From positions 1 through 57,137 of the forward strand of contig NZ_BCUS01000033.1 of assembly GCF_001591345.1 (NCBI RefSeq): DNA of 57,137 nt. The letters run 5' to 3'. This DNA comes from Variovorax boronicumulans NBRC 103145 (GTDB lineage: Bacteria; Pseudomonadota; Gammaproteobacteria; Burkholderiales; Burkholderiaceae_C). The notes below the pieces were generated by a model. That model made no database searches and was not told the origin of the DNA. It was given only the letters and a program-made list of their open reading frames with translations. Shown piece by piece: positions 10,501-17,643 of the stretch; position 1 is the first letter of the stretch, and every line of letters begins with the position of its first letter. The position numbers were made by a program, and so were the translations under genes.

Positions 10501-12791
10501 TCGGCTTCCAGGTGTCCGAGTGGGGCACCGGCTACACCTGGGCCGGCAACAGCCGCATGCACCAGGTCACGCCGTGGTCGAACGACCCGGTGCAGGACCC
10601 GGCCTTCGAGCACTACCTGCTGCAGGACATCGCGACGCGCGAGATGCTGCCGCTCACGCCCGCCGGCGGTGGCGACGGCACCACCCGCCACCGCGTGCGG
10701 CATGGCCAGGGCTACACGGTCTTCGAGTGCCGCCACGGCGGCCTCGCACTCGACACCACCTTCTTCGCGGACCGCGACGAGGCCGTCAAGCTGGTGCATG
10801 TGCGCGTGCGCAACGAAGGCGCCGGCCAGCGCCGCCTGCGCGCGCTCGCGATGGTCGAGTGGCAACTGGGCGCCGCGCGCGGCGAACGGCGCACCGTGCA
10901 TTGCTGGAAGCCCGAAGACCAGCCGGCCGTGTTCGGCCAGCAGCGCGAATCGAGCGCGGGCTTCGGCGGCAGCGCGGCTTTCCTGCTGCTCGCCGGCCTG
11001 CAGGGCGCGACCACCGGGGCCACGCAATGGACCTGCGACCGCAGTGAATTCTTCGCCGGCCGCGGCATCGTCGAAGTGCCCGACACGCTGGCACGGCGCG
11101 CGGGCAGCGGGCTCGATGCCTGCGCGGCGATTGGCGGCGAATTCGTCGTGGCGGCGGGGGAAACCGCAAGCTTCAGCTTCGTGCTGGGCCACGCGGGCAA
11201 TGCCGACACGGCGCTCGAGCTTGCGCGCCGCTGGCGGCAGCGCGACGTGCCCGAGGCGCTGGCGCAGGTGCGCGGCTTCTGGGACGAGCTGCTGGGCCGC
11301 CTGCAGGTGCGCACGCCCGACCCGCTGTTCGATGCGCTGGTCAACCGCTGGCTCGTGTACCAGACGCTGGCCTGCCGGCTCTGGTCGAAGGCCGGCTTCT
11401 ACCAGGCCGGCGGCGCCTTCGGCTTTCGCGACCAGCTGCAGGACGCGATGGCCTTCGCGCTCACCGATCCGCCGCGCCTGCGCGCGCAGATCCTCGTGAA
11501 CGCGGCGCGCCAGTTCCCCGAAGGCGACGTGCAGCACTGGTGGCACATGCCCGGCGGCGCCGGCGTGCGCACGCATTTCTCGGACGACCTGCTGTGGCTG
11601 CCGTACGCGTCGGCGCACTACGTCGAGGTGACGGGCGATGCCTCGCTGCTCGACGAGATGGTCGGCTTCATCGAAGGCCCCGGCATTCCCGAGGGCGCCG
11701 AAGACGCCTACTACGCGCCGCAGAACAGCGGCCGCATGGCCACCGTGTTCGACCATGGCGCGCGCGCCATCGACCGCAGCCTGAAGACCGGCGTGCACGG
11801 CCTGCCGCTGATGGGCACCGGCGACTGGAACGACGGCATGAACCGCGTCGGCCACGAGGGCCGCGGCGAATCGGTGTGGCTCGCGTGGTTCCTGTGCAGC
11901 GTGGTCGAGCGCTTCGCGCCGCTTGCCGAAGCGCGCGGCGAACACGAACGCGCCGCCCGCTGGACCGAAGCGCGCACGGGCTGGATCGCCGCGCTGCACG
12001 ACGCCGGCTGGGACGGCGCCTGGTTCCGCCGCGCCTTCTTCGACAACGGCGCGCCGCTGGGTTCGTCGATCAACAGCGAGTGCCGCATCGACCTGATCGC
12101 ACAGGCCTGGTCGGTGCTGTCGGGCGCCTCGGACGCGGCCCACACCGGCCCGGCCATGGCCGCCATCGGCAAGCACCTGCACGACGAACCGGCCGGCCTG
12201 CTGCGGCTGCTGGCGCCGCCGTTTGCCCAGTCGACCCCCAACCCGGGCTACATCCAGGCCTACCCGCCGGGCGTGCGCGAGAACGGCGGCCAGTACTCGC
12301 ACGGTGCCGTGTGGGCGCTGATGGCGCAGGCGCTGCAGGGCGACCATGAAGCGGCGTGGCAAAGCTTCGAGGGCCTGAGTCCGGCCCACCGTTCGCAGCA
12401 CCCCGCGCGCGGCCCGGTCTACGAGCTGGAGCCCTATGTGATGGCGGGCGACGTCTACGGCGCCGCGCCCTATGTGGGCCGGGGCGGCTGGAGCTGGTAC
12501 ACCGGATCGGCCGCGTGGCTGCACCGCGCGGCCGTCGAGACCTTGCTGGGCCTGAACGTGAAGGGCAGGCAGTTGTCGATGACGCCGCATGTGCCCGCGC
12601 ACTGGCCGGGCTTCGAGCTCGCGCTGCGGCTCGGCCAGCGCCGGCTCACGCTGCAGTGGGGCACCGTCGAAGGCGCCGCCGCACCCACGCACCATGTGGC
12701 GGTGGGCGAATGGATCGACTGGCAGGCGCTGCCGGCGGATGCGGTGCTGCGGGTCGCTCAAGCGGCAGGCAAGGGGCAGATGACGGCGTAG
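4569..12791 (+). CDS. ndvB: Cyclic beta-1,2-glucan synthase (NdvB/ChvB/Cgs type)
   Basis: A giant inner-membrane protein of 2740 residues, close to the roughly 2800 of NdvB/ChvB/Cgs. In this family one chain starts, elongates and cyclises beta-1,2-glucan and trims its length. Visible in order: hydrophobic helices near residues 425-480; a GT84 glycosyltransferase with YVLTLDSDTG near 637 and RVHRWVRGDWQ near 790; more membrane helices near 827-873 and 954-996; a glycoamylase-like region starting near SPTNIGMYLL (1053) and including PWGVSESAY; and a C-terminal GH94 phosphorylase module with WGTGYTWAGNSR and GTGDWNDGMN near 2417 holding the catalytic aspartate. The start is chosen as TTG 4569, overlapping the preceding stop; the open frame extends 37 codons further upstream, but that stretch lies inside the 72-residue gene. 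The product is expected to be a periplasmic osmoregulated glucan. Confidence 0.93.
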   Translation: MSAAVVVDRLQGLSHYARTLLLGPNDPVALPIRAELFGAQRFEQHGHSLARAQVVEDEHHRAREGAPFFPRVDENLESLRAAFDYIALISSSGRYVSPAAEWLLDNFHLVEAQLQQIHDGVPRSYYARLPKLVTPPLAGLPRVYGIAWAYVAHTDSVLNKTLFTAFLNAYQDIDELMLGELWALPTTLRVVLLENLRRVAERIAENKVAREIAHAAWDAAPHLSVQDLDVLYRALQSHGLQDSYLTQLWQRLPVEHGDDMPALVRWTEQHCPNGPALIGDAQNAQAAANLTVGNIITTLRMIGQVEWSDLIEPVSRSLRVLRELPSFANESELTRQQITHAMEQVARSTERPEREVAQAVVTLASGAPADEAGAETDRADGTAGYYLFGQGRPALIASLQANATAGQATRTASTRPARSHRGWRLPVYVGSVALGTALLLAAVVHGLPHRGDWTTVAALLLLAWPLSEALIALAQRIMAESVRVQALPRLDFANGIPERHRALVVMPTMLGSTANNAKLAHRLELHWLANREAHAQFALLTDWADASQAAMPDDAPLLDDAQQRIAALNAKYPPAEGTAPRFLLLHRPRSWSETEQRWMGWERKRGKLEMLMRLLASGDASGFLPLAPGQQLAPGRTPYVLTLDSDTGLPPGALRDLVSIAAHPLNAPEIDMPSRRVVAGFGILQPRIVTPFPMRSERSFFHWVFAGQCGLDPYGSGASDIYQDVFGSGSFTGKGLLNVRAVHATLNDRLPDSAVLSHDLLEGSVARCAMVSDVVLVEDHPHHAGVAASRVHRWVRGDWQLLPLMWRARRFGIDALGLWKMSDNLRRSLVVPASFALLVLVIFTQAMPLGWALAAVGAALTLGPLLGALAGLVPTRRAIELRHFFDAGAVELLRALAGAAWQFVQLAAQTRLLLDAAFLATWRLVVSRRHLLQWTTADQAQAQSSQRLKPFVRSAALSSAVCLVLAVLANWSAWPVLGPLLFVLWSLAPIAAWWGSRVDAHAEDPLAPTQRSYLETLAHDTWRFFEHVVGLDDHHLPPDNLQLEPQPTLAHRTSPTNIGMYLLATCCAREFGWIDTEALLARLTATLDTVDRMHKHNGHLFNWYDTQTLKPLPPDYVSSVDSGNFAGHLVAVAQACRAFAAEESCQSHEAPALEALARRCAALHDGMDFSGLYDAKRHLFHIGLRVEENVLDASYYDLLASESRLLSFLAIAKGDVPRRHWMALGRPFLLVGFQPSLKSWSGSMFEYLMPALVMTEPTDGLLQVANAAAIAEQQAFGRAQNMPWGVSESAYFAQDHSLAYQYSPFGVPRLALRRTPPTDRVVAPYASLMAAPFAPEAAVCNLELLESLGARGEFGFHDAIDFTTSRQAEGQDFTVVRNFMAHHQGMSLVALCNVLRDDAPRRWFGSAALVQAHESLLHERTPRQIIGSADPRTPPEPSQAELAPLFQPRVVDPTGPGFQPTHLLSNGRYTVALRANGAGVSRWRAFNVTRWRDDPLRDSYGTFFYVRDIERDGGQAELTSLTALPAPGADWHYRTRFLADQVQFDATGPGLQVRTTVLISPEDDTELRHITLHNSGDETRTLELISYFEPVLSNPKADEAHPAFANLFVESRWEPTWRALLLSRKPRLHGDAVVAAVHFVASVDAHVLSIDCMTDRRAFIGRNRTLADPALDAQPLTAQGKQVNGLDPIACLRVRLSIAPGTTARLSFATAADESIEALMPCIDRYLQPMHVERATRMAATLAQVRLRDLSIAPAQNLALQDLTTILTYTTPRVMSDRGLIDLRQIWRFGISGDKPIVLVYIHSMNGMGLINTLLRAQPWWGFGGVACDLVVLNSEPNSYLMPLQREIEMLRTRVAQQTQNSFPRNDTAGFYLLRDQDVVPSEKAALSSLARVVFTADGRALEVQVAALHEARSPTIADDSSAPVQHRTPLLTRQATSSNVTAATGDFDAESGEFRFEVGPDRRTPRPWINVIANATFGFQVSEWGTGYTWAGNSRMHQVTPWSNDPVQDPAFEHYLLQDIATREMLPLTPAGGGDGTTRHRVRHGQGYTVFECRHGGLALDTTFFADRDEAVKLVHVRVRNEGAGQRRLRALAMVEWQLGAARGERRTVHCWKPEDQPAVFGQQRESSAGFGGSAAFLLLAGLQGATTGATQWTCDRSEFFAGRGIVEVPDTLARRAGSGLDACAAIGGEFVVAAGETASFSFVLGHAGNADTALELARRWRQRDVPEALAQVRGFWDELLGRLQVRTPDPLFDALVNRWLVYQTLACRLWSKAGFYQAGGAFGFRDQLQDAMAFALTDPPRLRAQILVNAARQFPEGDVQHWWHMPGGAGVRTHFSDDLLWLPYASAHYVEVTGDASLLDEMVGFIEGPGIPEGAEDAYYAPQNSGRMATVFDHGARAIDRSLKTGVHGLPLMGTGDWNDGMNRVGHEGRGESVWLAWFLCSVVERFAPLAEARGEHERAARWTEARTGWIAALHDAGWDGAWFRRAFFDNGAPLGSSINSECRIDLIAQAWSVLSGASDAAHTGPAMAAIGKHLHDEPAGLLRLLAPPFAQSTPNPGYIQAYPPGVRENGGQYSHGAVWALMAQALQGDHEAAWQSFEGLSPAHRSQHPARGPVYELEPYVMAGDVYGAAPYVGRGGWSWYTGSAAWLHRAAVETLLGLNVKGRQLSMTPHVPAHWPGFELALRLGQRRLTLQWGTVEGAAAPTHHVAVGEWIDWQALPADAVLRVAQAAGKGQMTA

Positions 12792-12826
12792 GTTATGGTC
12801 CGGACCCGCTTTCACCCCGCGCATTC

Positions 12827-13369
12827 ATGACCAAAATCCAGTTCCGTCGACGCGTCATCGTCCTGATCCTCCTGTGCGTGGCCGTGGGCGGCGGCGTCGT
12901 GCGGCACTACGCGGCGCCCGGCACCACCACGCGCGACATCGCCACGCTGCTGATGGTGCTGTGGGTGCCGATCATCGGCAACGTGATCGGGTGGCTCATC
13001 GGCAAGCTGCCGCGCCGCACGCCCAAGCAGGCCCCGCCCGCGGGCTTCGACGCGCTGCCCGAGTTCACGCCGCACCTGGCCGTGGAACTCACCTTCCGCC
13101 GTCCCTCGGTGCCGGCGCAGGACGTGCCGCTGGGCCCCGGCGAATACCGCGGCGCGCTGGTGCTCGACACCGAAGGCTTCTCGGCGCGCTGGCGCGTGCC
13201 GCAGGGCACGTTGCTCGCGCGCGGCACGCCGGTCGCGCTCGACATCGAGTTTCTCTCGCCGGCCGTCGCGCAGCCGAAGTTCGTGCAGGGCACGGCCTTT
13301 CGCGTGCTGGTCGACGAATCGTTCGTGGCCGACGGACAGGCGCTGCAGTTGCGCCCTGCCCACACTTAA
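12827..13369 (+). CDS. Uncharacterised membrane-anchored protein, 180 aa
   Basis: No family recognised. The chain begins MTKIQFRRRVIVLILLC and has two predicted N-terminal membrane helices (about residues 8-25 and 39-60), followed by a Pro-rich linker and a soluble beta-rich C-terminal part of about 110 residues containing EYRGALVLDTEGFSARW. The frame is open further upstream, but that overlaps the glucan synthase, so the ATG at 12827 is chosen. It lies 35 bp after the synthase stop on the same strand and may be cotranscribed with it. Function unknown. Confidence 0.75.
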   Translation: MTKIQFRRRVIVLILLCVAVGGGVVRHYAAPGTTTRDIATLLMVLWVPIIGNVIGWLIGKLPRRTPKQAPPAGFDALPEFTPHLAVELTFRRPSVPAQDVPLGPGEYRGALVLDTEGFSARWRVPQGTLLARGTPVALDIEFLSPAVAQPKFVQGTAFRVLVDESFVADGQALQLRPAHT

Positions 13370-13387
13370 TCCCGGCAACTCAAAAAG

Positions 13388-13545
13388 ACGGTGATGGCGA
13401 AAGACGCCATCGCCGCATCCCCGGATGGCTGCAGTCACCCAAGGGGTCGATTGTTCGCCGCAGGGAAACTGTCTACTGCTCCACCGCCCCTTGGTCGCAA
13501 GGCCACCGGCTCGCACACTCCAATGCCCCCTCACCGGCATTGGCG
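13388..13545 (+). promoter_or_regulatory. Structured leader upstream of an MFS efflux gene (candidate cis-regulatory RNA)
   Basis: The 211 bp between the previous stop and the MFS start hold three strong helices in series: GGTGATGGCG/CGCCATCGCC with an AAAGA loop (13390-13414); CCAAGGGG (about 13439-13446) with CCCCTTGG (about 13487-13494), enclosing 40 bases; and CCAATGCC/GGCATTGG (about 13520-13543). AAGGA follows at 13566. I cannot match it to a known riboswitch consensus. Some of this may instead be terminator or coding sequence. Confidence 0.4.
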
Positions 13546-13580
13546 TCTTCATCGCCGATGCGTTCAAGGACTGCATCTCC

Positions 13581-14831
13581 ATGATGAATTCTTCCGGCAG
13601 CAACCCCTGCATCGACGACCTGGCGGCGCCCGCGCGCGACGCCGTGGCCGCCCCCACCCGCTCCGCGTGGCTCGCGGTCGGCTCCATCGCCGTCGGCACC
13701 TTCGCGATGGTGTCGACCGAGTTCATGCCCATCGGCCTGCTCACCGACATCGCGCGCGGCCTGAACGTGTCGGACGGCACGGCCGGCCTGATGATCACCA
13801 TGCCCGGTGTGCTCGCCGCTTTCGCCGGGCCGGCGCTGATCGTCGCGTCGGGCCGGCTCGACCGGCGCACGGTGCTGATCGCGCTCACGCTGCTGCTGAT
13901 CGCCTCGAACCTGCTGGCCGCGTTCGCGCCCAACTTCACGACCATGCTGGTCGCGCGCCTGATGCTCGGCCTGGCCGTGGGCGGCTTCTGGACCTTCGCG
14001 CCCGCCGCCGCCACGCAGCTGGTGCCCGACGCCTCGAAGGCGCGCGCCATGTCGCTGGTGCTGGCCGGCGTGTCGGCCGCCACGGTGCTCGGCGTGCCCG
14101 CAGGCTCGTGGCTGGGCACGATGTTCGGCTGGCGCGCCTCGTTCGCCGTGACCGGCGCGCTGGCCGCGGCCGTGCTGCTGGTGCAGCTGTGGCTGCTGCC
14201 CGCGATTCCGCCGCAACGCGCCATCGGTGCACGCGACCTGCTCACGCCGCTCACGCGCCGCATGGCGCAGGTCGGCCTGCTCGCCGTGCTGTTCTTCATC
14301 GCCGGCCACTTCGCGGCCTACACCTACCTGAAGCCGCTGCTGCAGCAGGTGTTCGGCCTGCAGGCCAACGCGGTCTCGACGCTGCTGCTGGTCTACGGCG
14401 CGGTGGGCTTCATCGGCACCTTCCTGGGCGGCAGCCTGGTGGCGCGCAGCGTGCGCGGCACCACCTTGCTGGCGGCGCTGATGCTCGCCACGGCGCTGCT
14501 GCTGTCGACGCTGATCGGCACCGGCATGGTGGCCGGCGCGGTGGTGGTGGTGATCTGGGGCGTGGCCTTCGGCCTGATCCCGGTGGCGCTCACCGGCTGG
14601 ATGATGGAAGCCGTGCCCGACGCGCAGGAAGCCGGCCAGGCCCTGCTGGTGACGGGCTTCCAGGTGGCGATCGCCTCCGGCGCGCTGATCGGCGGCCTGA
14701 TGGTCGACAGCCGCGGCATCTCGCCCACGATGGTGCTCAGCGGCGTGCTGGTGCTGATCGCCGCGCTCATCGTCGGCACGCTGGGCCGCGCACGCGGCGG
14801 CGCGGCGCCGCTGGCGGCGATTCCGGAGTAA
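13581..14831 (+). CDS. MFS transporter, DHA1 (sugar/drug efflux) type
   Basis: 416 residues with about twelve hydrophobic helices. The N-terminal block FAMVSTEFMPIGLLTDIA is typical of the AraJ/YdhP-like efflux branch of the DHA1 family (proton-driven export of sugars, drugs or small metabolites across the inner membrane), followed by an RLDRRTVLIA loop between helices 2 and 3. The ATG at 13581 is chosen because the first helix begins about 35 residues later and AAGGA lies ten bases before it; upstream the frame stays open but covers the structured leader. The gene is convergent with the LysR gene, six bases apart. The substrate cannot be read from the sequence. Confidence 0.88.
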   Translation: MMNSSGSNPCIDDLAAPARDAVAAPTRSAWLAVGSIAVGTFAMVSTEFMPIGLLTDIARGLNVSDGTAGLMITMPGVLAAFAGPALIVASGRLDRRTVLIALTLLLIASNLLAAFAPNFTTMLVARLMLGLAVGGFWTFAPAAATQLVPDASKARAMSLVLAGVSAATVLGVPAGSWLGTMFGWRASFAVTGALAAAVLLVQLWLLPAIPPQRAIGARDLLTPLTRRMAQVGLLAVLFFIAGHFAAYTYLKPLLQQVFGLQANAVSTLLLVYGAVGFIGTFLGGSLVARSVRGTTLLAALMLATALLLSTLIGTGMVAGAVVVVIWGVAFGLIPVALTGWMMEAVPDAQEAGQALLVTGFQVAIASGALIGGLMVDSRGISPTMVLSGVLVLIAALIVGTLGRARGGAAPLAAIPE

Positions 14832-14837
14832 GTACCT

Positions 14838-15743
14838 TCAACGGCGGCCGGGCTTCCTGCCGGCCGCCACGATCGCCTCGAGCACCGTGCGCAGCGCCTT
14901 GTTGAGCGGCTTGTCGCGACGGATCACCACCGCCAGCGTGCGGTGCATGCGCGGGGCCAGGCGGCTGGCCTTCAGCGCCGGATGGGCACCGCGCCCCGCC
15001 ATCGACATGCCGGGCACCAGGCCGTAGCCCAGCCCCGCGGCCACCATCTCCTTCATCGCCTCGACGCTGCCCAGCTCCATCACGGGTTGCGGCTGCAGGC
15101 CTTCGGCGGCGAACCAGCGATCGACCAGCTTGCGCGTATTGGCCGCGGGCTCGAACAGCACCAGCGGCAGCGTCGCCAGGTCGGCCGGCGTGGCGCGGGC
15201 CTTGAGCGGCGCGAGGTCGGCGCGGCCGATGGCGACGAACTCGTCGTCGCACACCGGCATCACGCTCAGCGAACGCCCGGCCGCGGGCAGCGTGACCAGT
15301 GCGAGGTCGATGCTGTTGTCTTCCACCTTGCGCACGTGCTCGTCGGTGTTGCCGGTGCTCACCACCACGCTCAGCGCCGGGAACGCCTCGCGCAACTGGC
15401 GCAGCACCGCGGGCAGGAAGTACAGGCAGGCCGTGGCGCCCGTGCCCAGCCGCACGCGGCCCGTGACACCGCGCGCGTGGTCGGCCAGCGCGTCGATCGC
15501 GTTCTCGACCGCCGCCTCGATCTGCGGCACATGGCGCAGCAATTCCGCACCGGCCGGCGTGGCCCGCGCGCGCTTGCCGACGCGCTCGATGAGCCGCACG
15601 GCGAGCCGGCGTTCGAGCTGGCGCACCTGCAGGCTCACGGCCGGCTGCGACAGGCCGAGCCGGTCGGCCGCGGCGGAGAAGCTGCCGGTGTCGATCACCA
15701 GGGCGAAGGTGGCGAGCTGGTCGAGGTTGAGGTTCTTTTCCAA
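14838..15743 (-). CDS. LysR-family transcriptional regulator
   Basis: About 301 residues: a winged helix-turn-helix at the N-terminus (FSAAADRLGLSQPAVSLQVRQLERRL) and a two-lobed periplasmic-binding-like effector domain (GRVRLGTGATACLYFLPAVL onward). LysR proteins normally activate a divergent gene and repress their own. I choose the TTG at 15743 as start: AAGGA lies five bases upstream and the protein then begins MEKNLNLDQLATF, the usual distance to the HTH. Starts at ATG 15764 or GTG 15782 would put a dyad operator inside the gene. The divergent GNAT gene is the likely target. Confidence 0.93.
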   Translation of the reverse strand: MEKNLNLDQLATFALVIDTGSFSAAADRLGLSQPAVSLQVRQLERRLAVRLIERVGKRARATPAGAELLRHVPQIEAAVENAIDALADHARGVTGRVRLGTGATACLYFLPAVLRQLREAFPALSVVVSTGNTDEHVRKVEDNSIDLALVTLPAAGRSLSVMPVCDDEFVAIGRADLAPLKARATPADLATLPLVLFEPAANTRKLVDRWFAAEGLQPQPVMELGSVEAMKEMVAAGLGYGLVPGMSMAGRGAHPALKASRLAPRMHRTLAVVIRRDKPLNKALRTVLEAIVAAGRKPGRR

Positions 15744-15752
15744 AGTATTCCT

Positions 15753-15765
15753 TATGCGTTGCATA
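15753..15765. promoter_or_regulatory. LysR-type operator (T-N11-A dyad)
   Basis: TATGCGTTGCATA is a 13-bp dyad (TATGC/GCATA) with the T-N11-A pattern typical of LysR boxes. It sits ten bases upstream of the TTG start chosen for the LysR gene and 47 bp upstream of the divergent GNAT gene, where an autoregulatory site is expected. Confidence 0.6.
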
Positions 15766-15812
15766 GGTTGACCAAGCTTCACTTATCGATCCTGGCTCGT
15801 CAAGATCGAGTC

Positions 15813-16337
15813 ATGTCCTCTCCCACCCTCGCTCTCGCCACGCTCGACATCGCCGATGCCGAGCCCCACCACATGGCCCGCGTGCAGGCCATCTACAGCC
15901 ACTACGTGCAGCACGACCTGTGCTCGTTCGAAGAAGAAGTGCCCCCCGTCGCGCAGATGCAGGCGCGCCGCATCGACGTGCAGGAACGCGGCCTGCCCTA
16001 CCTCGTGGCGCTGAAGGATGGCGAGGTGGCCGGCTACGCCTACGCCGGCCCCTACCGCGCGCGCTCGGCCTACCGGCACACGGTGGAAGACTCGATCTAC
16101 GTCGCGCCCGACATGCACGGCCACGGCATCGGCACGGCGCTGCTGCAGGCGGTGATCCACCGCTGCACCGAGGCCGGCTTCACGCAGATGGTCGCGTGCA
16201 TCGGCCACAGCGGCAACGCGGGCTCGCAGCGGCTGCATGCGAGCCTGGGCTTCGAGAGCGTCGGCGTGCTGCGCCACGTCGGCTTCAAGTTCGGCCAGTG
16301 GGTCGACACCGTGCTGATGCAGCGTGCACTGCGCTGA
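15813..16337 (+). CDS. GNAT N-acetyltransferase, phosphinothricin acetyltransferase-like
   Basis: 174 residues. Members of this branch transfer acetyl from acetyl-CoA to the amino group of phosphinothricin, methionine sulfoximine or related amino acids. The features are typical: IYSHYVQHDLCSFEEEVP near the N-terminus, YAYAGPYRARSAYRHTVEDSIYV, an acetyl-CoA loop of the Q/R-x-x-G-x-G/A type modified here to HGHGIGTALL, then IGHSGNAGSQRLHASLGFE. The C-terminal 14 bp overlap the next gene's GTG start. It is divergent from the LysR regulator, which probably controls it. The actual substrate is not defined. Confidence 0.88.
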   Translation: MSSPTLALATLDIADAEPHHMARVQAIYSHYVQHDLCSFEEEVPPVAQMQARRIDVQERGLPYLVALKDGEVAGYAYAGPYRARSAYRHTVEDSIYVAPDMHGHGIGTALLQAVIHRCTEAGFTQMVACIGHSGNAGSQRLHASLGFESVGVLRHVGFKFGQWVDTVLMQRALR

Positions 16338-17643
16338 CCCCACCCCGGCGGCGCCGCGGCGCGGATGGCTGGCGCTGCTGTGCGCGAGCCGCCTGCTGCA
16401 GGGGATGATCGTCACGGCCTACTCGGGCGTGCTGCCGTTCATGCGGGACGACTGGCAGATGACGGCCGCGCAGGCCGGCTCGATCCAGAGCGCCTGGCAT
16501 GTGGGCTACATGAGCTCGCTGTTCGCCGTGGGCCTGCTGGCCGACCGCTTCGGCCCGCACCGCATCTTCGCGGTGGGCGGCGCGATCGGCGCGGCCGCCT
16601 CGCTGGCCTTCGCCCTCTTCGCGCACGACCACCGCTCAGCCCTGCTGCTGTACGGCCTGGCGGGCCTGTGCGCGGGCGCCTCGTACACGCCGGGGCTGCA
16701 GCTGCTGTCGCTCAACGCCGGGCCGGCGGTGCGCGGGCGCGCGATGGGCCTCTTCCTCGGCGCGGCGTCGATGGGCTATGCGTTGTCGCTCGCGGTGGTG
16801 GCGGGCTTCAGCGTGGTGGCGCACTGGCGCACCGGGCTGCTGGTGGCGGCGGGCTGCACCGTGATCGGTGTGCTGCTGGCCCAGCTCGCGCTGCGGCGCA
16901 TGGCACCGCCTGCGCCACGGGTCGCCGATGCGCCGCGCGAAGGCGTGCTGCAGGCGCTGAACGCGACCGTGCGCGACCGGCCCGCGATGGCCGGCAACTG
17001 GGCCTACGCCTTCCACTGCTGGGAACTCATGGCGCTGTGGGCCTGGCTGCCCGCCTACCTCATGGCCTCGTCGCGCGGTGGCGCGACCGCGTGGCCGGCC
17101 GCGGGGATCGCGCTGGCGGCGTTCGCGCACCTCGTGAGCGTGTTCGGCAGCGTGGTGGGCGGCGCCGCCTCCGACCGGCTGGGCCGCGCGCGCGTGATGA
17201 TGATCGCCACCCTCGCGAGCCTGAGCCTGTCGTTCAGCTTCGGCTGGATGTGGACCTGGCCGCTGTGGGCGCTGGCCGCGATGGCGGCGCTCTACAACCT
17301 GCTCGCCATCGCCGATTCCTCGGTCTACTCGACCGCGCTGGCCGACGTGGTGGCGCCGCACCGGCTCGGCGTGGCGTTCTCGGTGCGCTCGGTGATGGGC
17401 TTCGGCGCGGGCGCGCTCAGCCCGTGGGTGTTCGGGCTGGCGCTCGACTGGGGGCAGGCGCGGTTCGGCTTCGGCAGCACCTACGCGTGGGTCGCGGCGT
17501 GGAGCTCGGTCGGGCTCGGGGCGCTGCTCGGGCCGTGGATGATCGTGCGCTTCGGGCGCCTCAGCGCGGCAACGGTGCCGCCCCGCGATAGCCCAGCATC
17601 GCGTCGTACAGATCGGTTCGCCGGTCGCGGTGCAGGTCGTTGA
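16324..17643 (+). CDS. MFS transporter
   Basis: 439 residues, about twelve membrane helices, with the MFS A-like motif GLLADRFGPHR between helices 2 and 3 and a second copy ASDRLGRARV in the C-terminal half. GTG start at 16324, overlapping the end of the GNAT gene by 14 bp, so the two are probably one transcript; export of the same compound that the acetyltransferase modifies is possible but unproven. The last 83 bp overlap, in convergent orientation, the nitrilase-family gene. The C-terminal tail of about 30 residues is polar and Arg-rich. Confidence 0.85.
   Translation: MHCADPTPAAPRRGWLALLCASRLLQGMIVTAYSGVLPFMRDDWQMTAAQAGSIQSAWHVGYMSSLFAVGLLADRFGPHRIFAVGGAIGAAASLAFALFAHDHRSALLLYGLAGLCAGASYTPGLQLLSLNAGPAVRGRAMGLFLGAASMGYALSLAVVAGFSVVAHWRTGLLVAAGCTVIGVLLAQLALRRMAPPAPRVADAPREGVLQALNATVRDRPAMAGNWAYAFHCWELMALWAWLPAYLMASSRGGATAWPAAGIALAAFAHLVSVFGSVVGGAASDRLGRARVMMIATLASLSLSFSFGWMWTWPLWALAAMAALYNLLAIADSSVYSTALADVVAPHRLGVAFSVRSVMGFGAGALSPWVFGLALDWGQARFGFGSTYAWVAAWSSVGLGALLGPWMIVRFGRLSAATVPPRDSPASRRTDRFAGRGAGR

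Noticed and set aside
4383..12824. A very long open frame on the minus strand opposite the cyclic glucan synthase
   Set aside because: It is rich in Arg, Gln, His and Ala without any domain, and it mirrors the third-position GC bias of the true gene. High-GC genomes give such antisense frames.
13388..13440. Resemblance of the first leader hairpin to a fluoride riboswitch (GGTGATGGCG...CGCC)
   Set aside because: The conserved downstream elements (an AACCGCC-like strand and TGATGACTCCTAC-like end) are missing, so I do not assign this class.
16324..17643. Possible frameshift at the MFS C-terminus where it overlaps the nitrilase gene
   Set aside because: All expected helices are complete before the overlap; the Arg-rich tail is compatible with a short read-through into convergent coding DNA.
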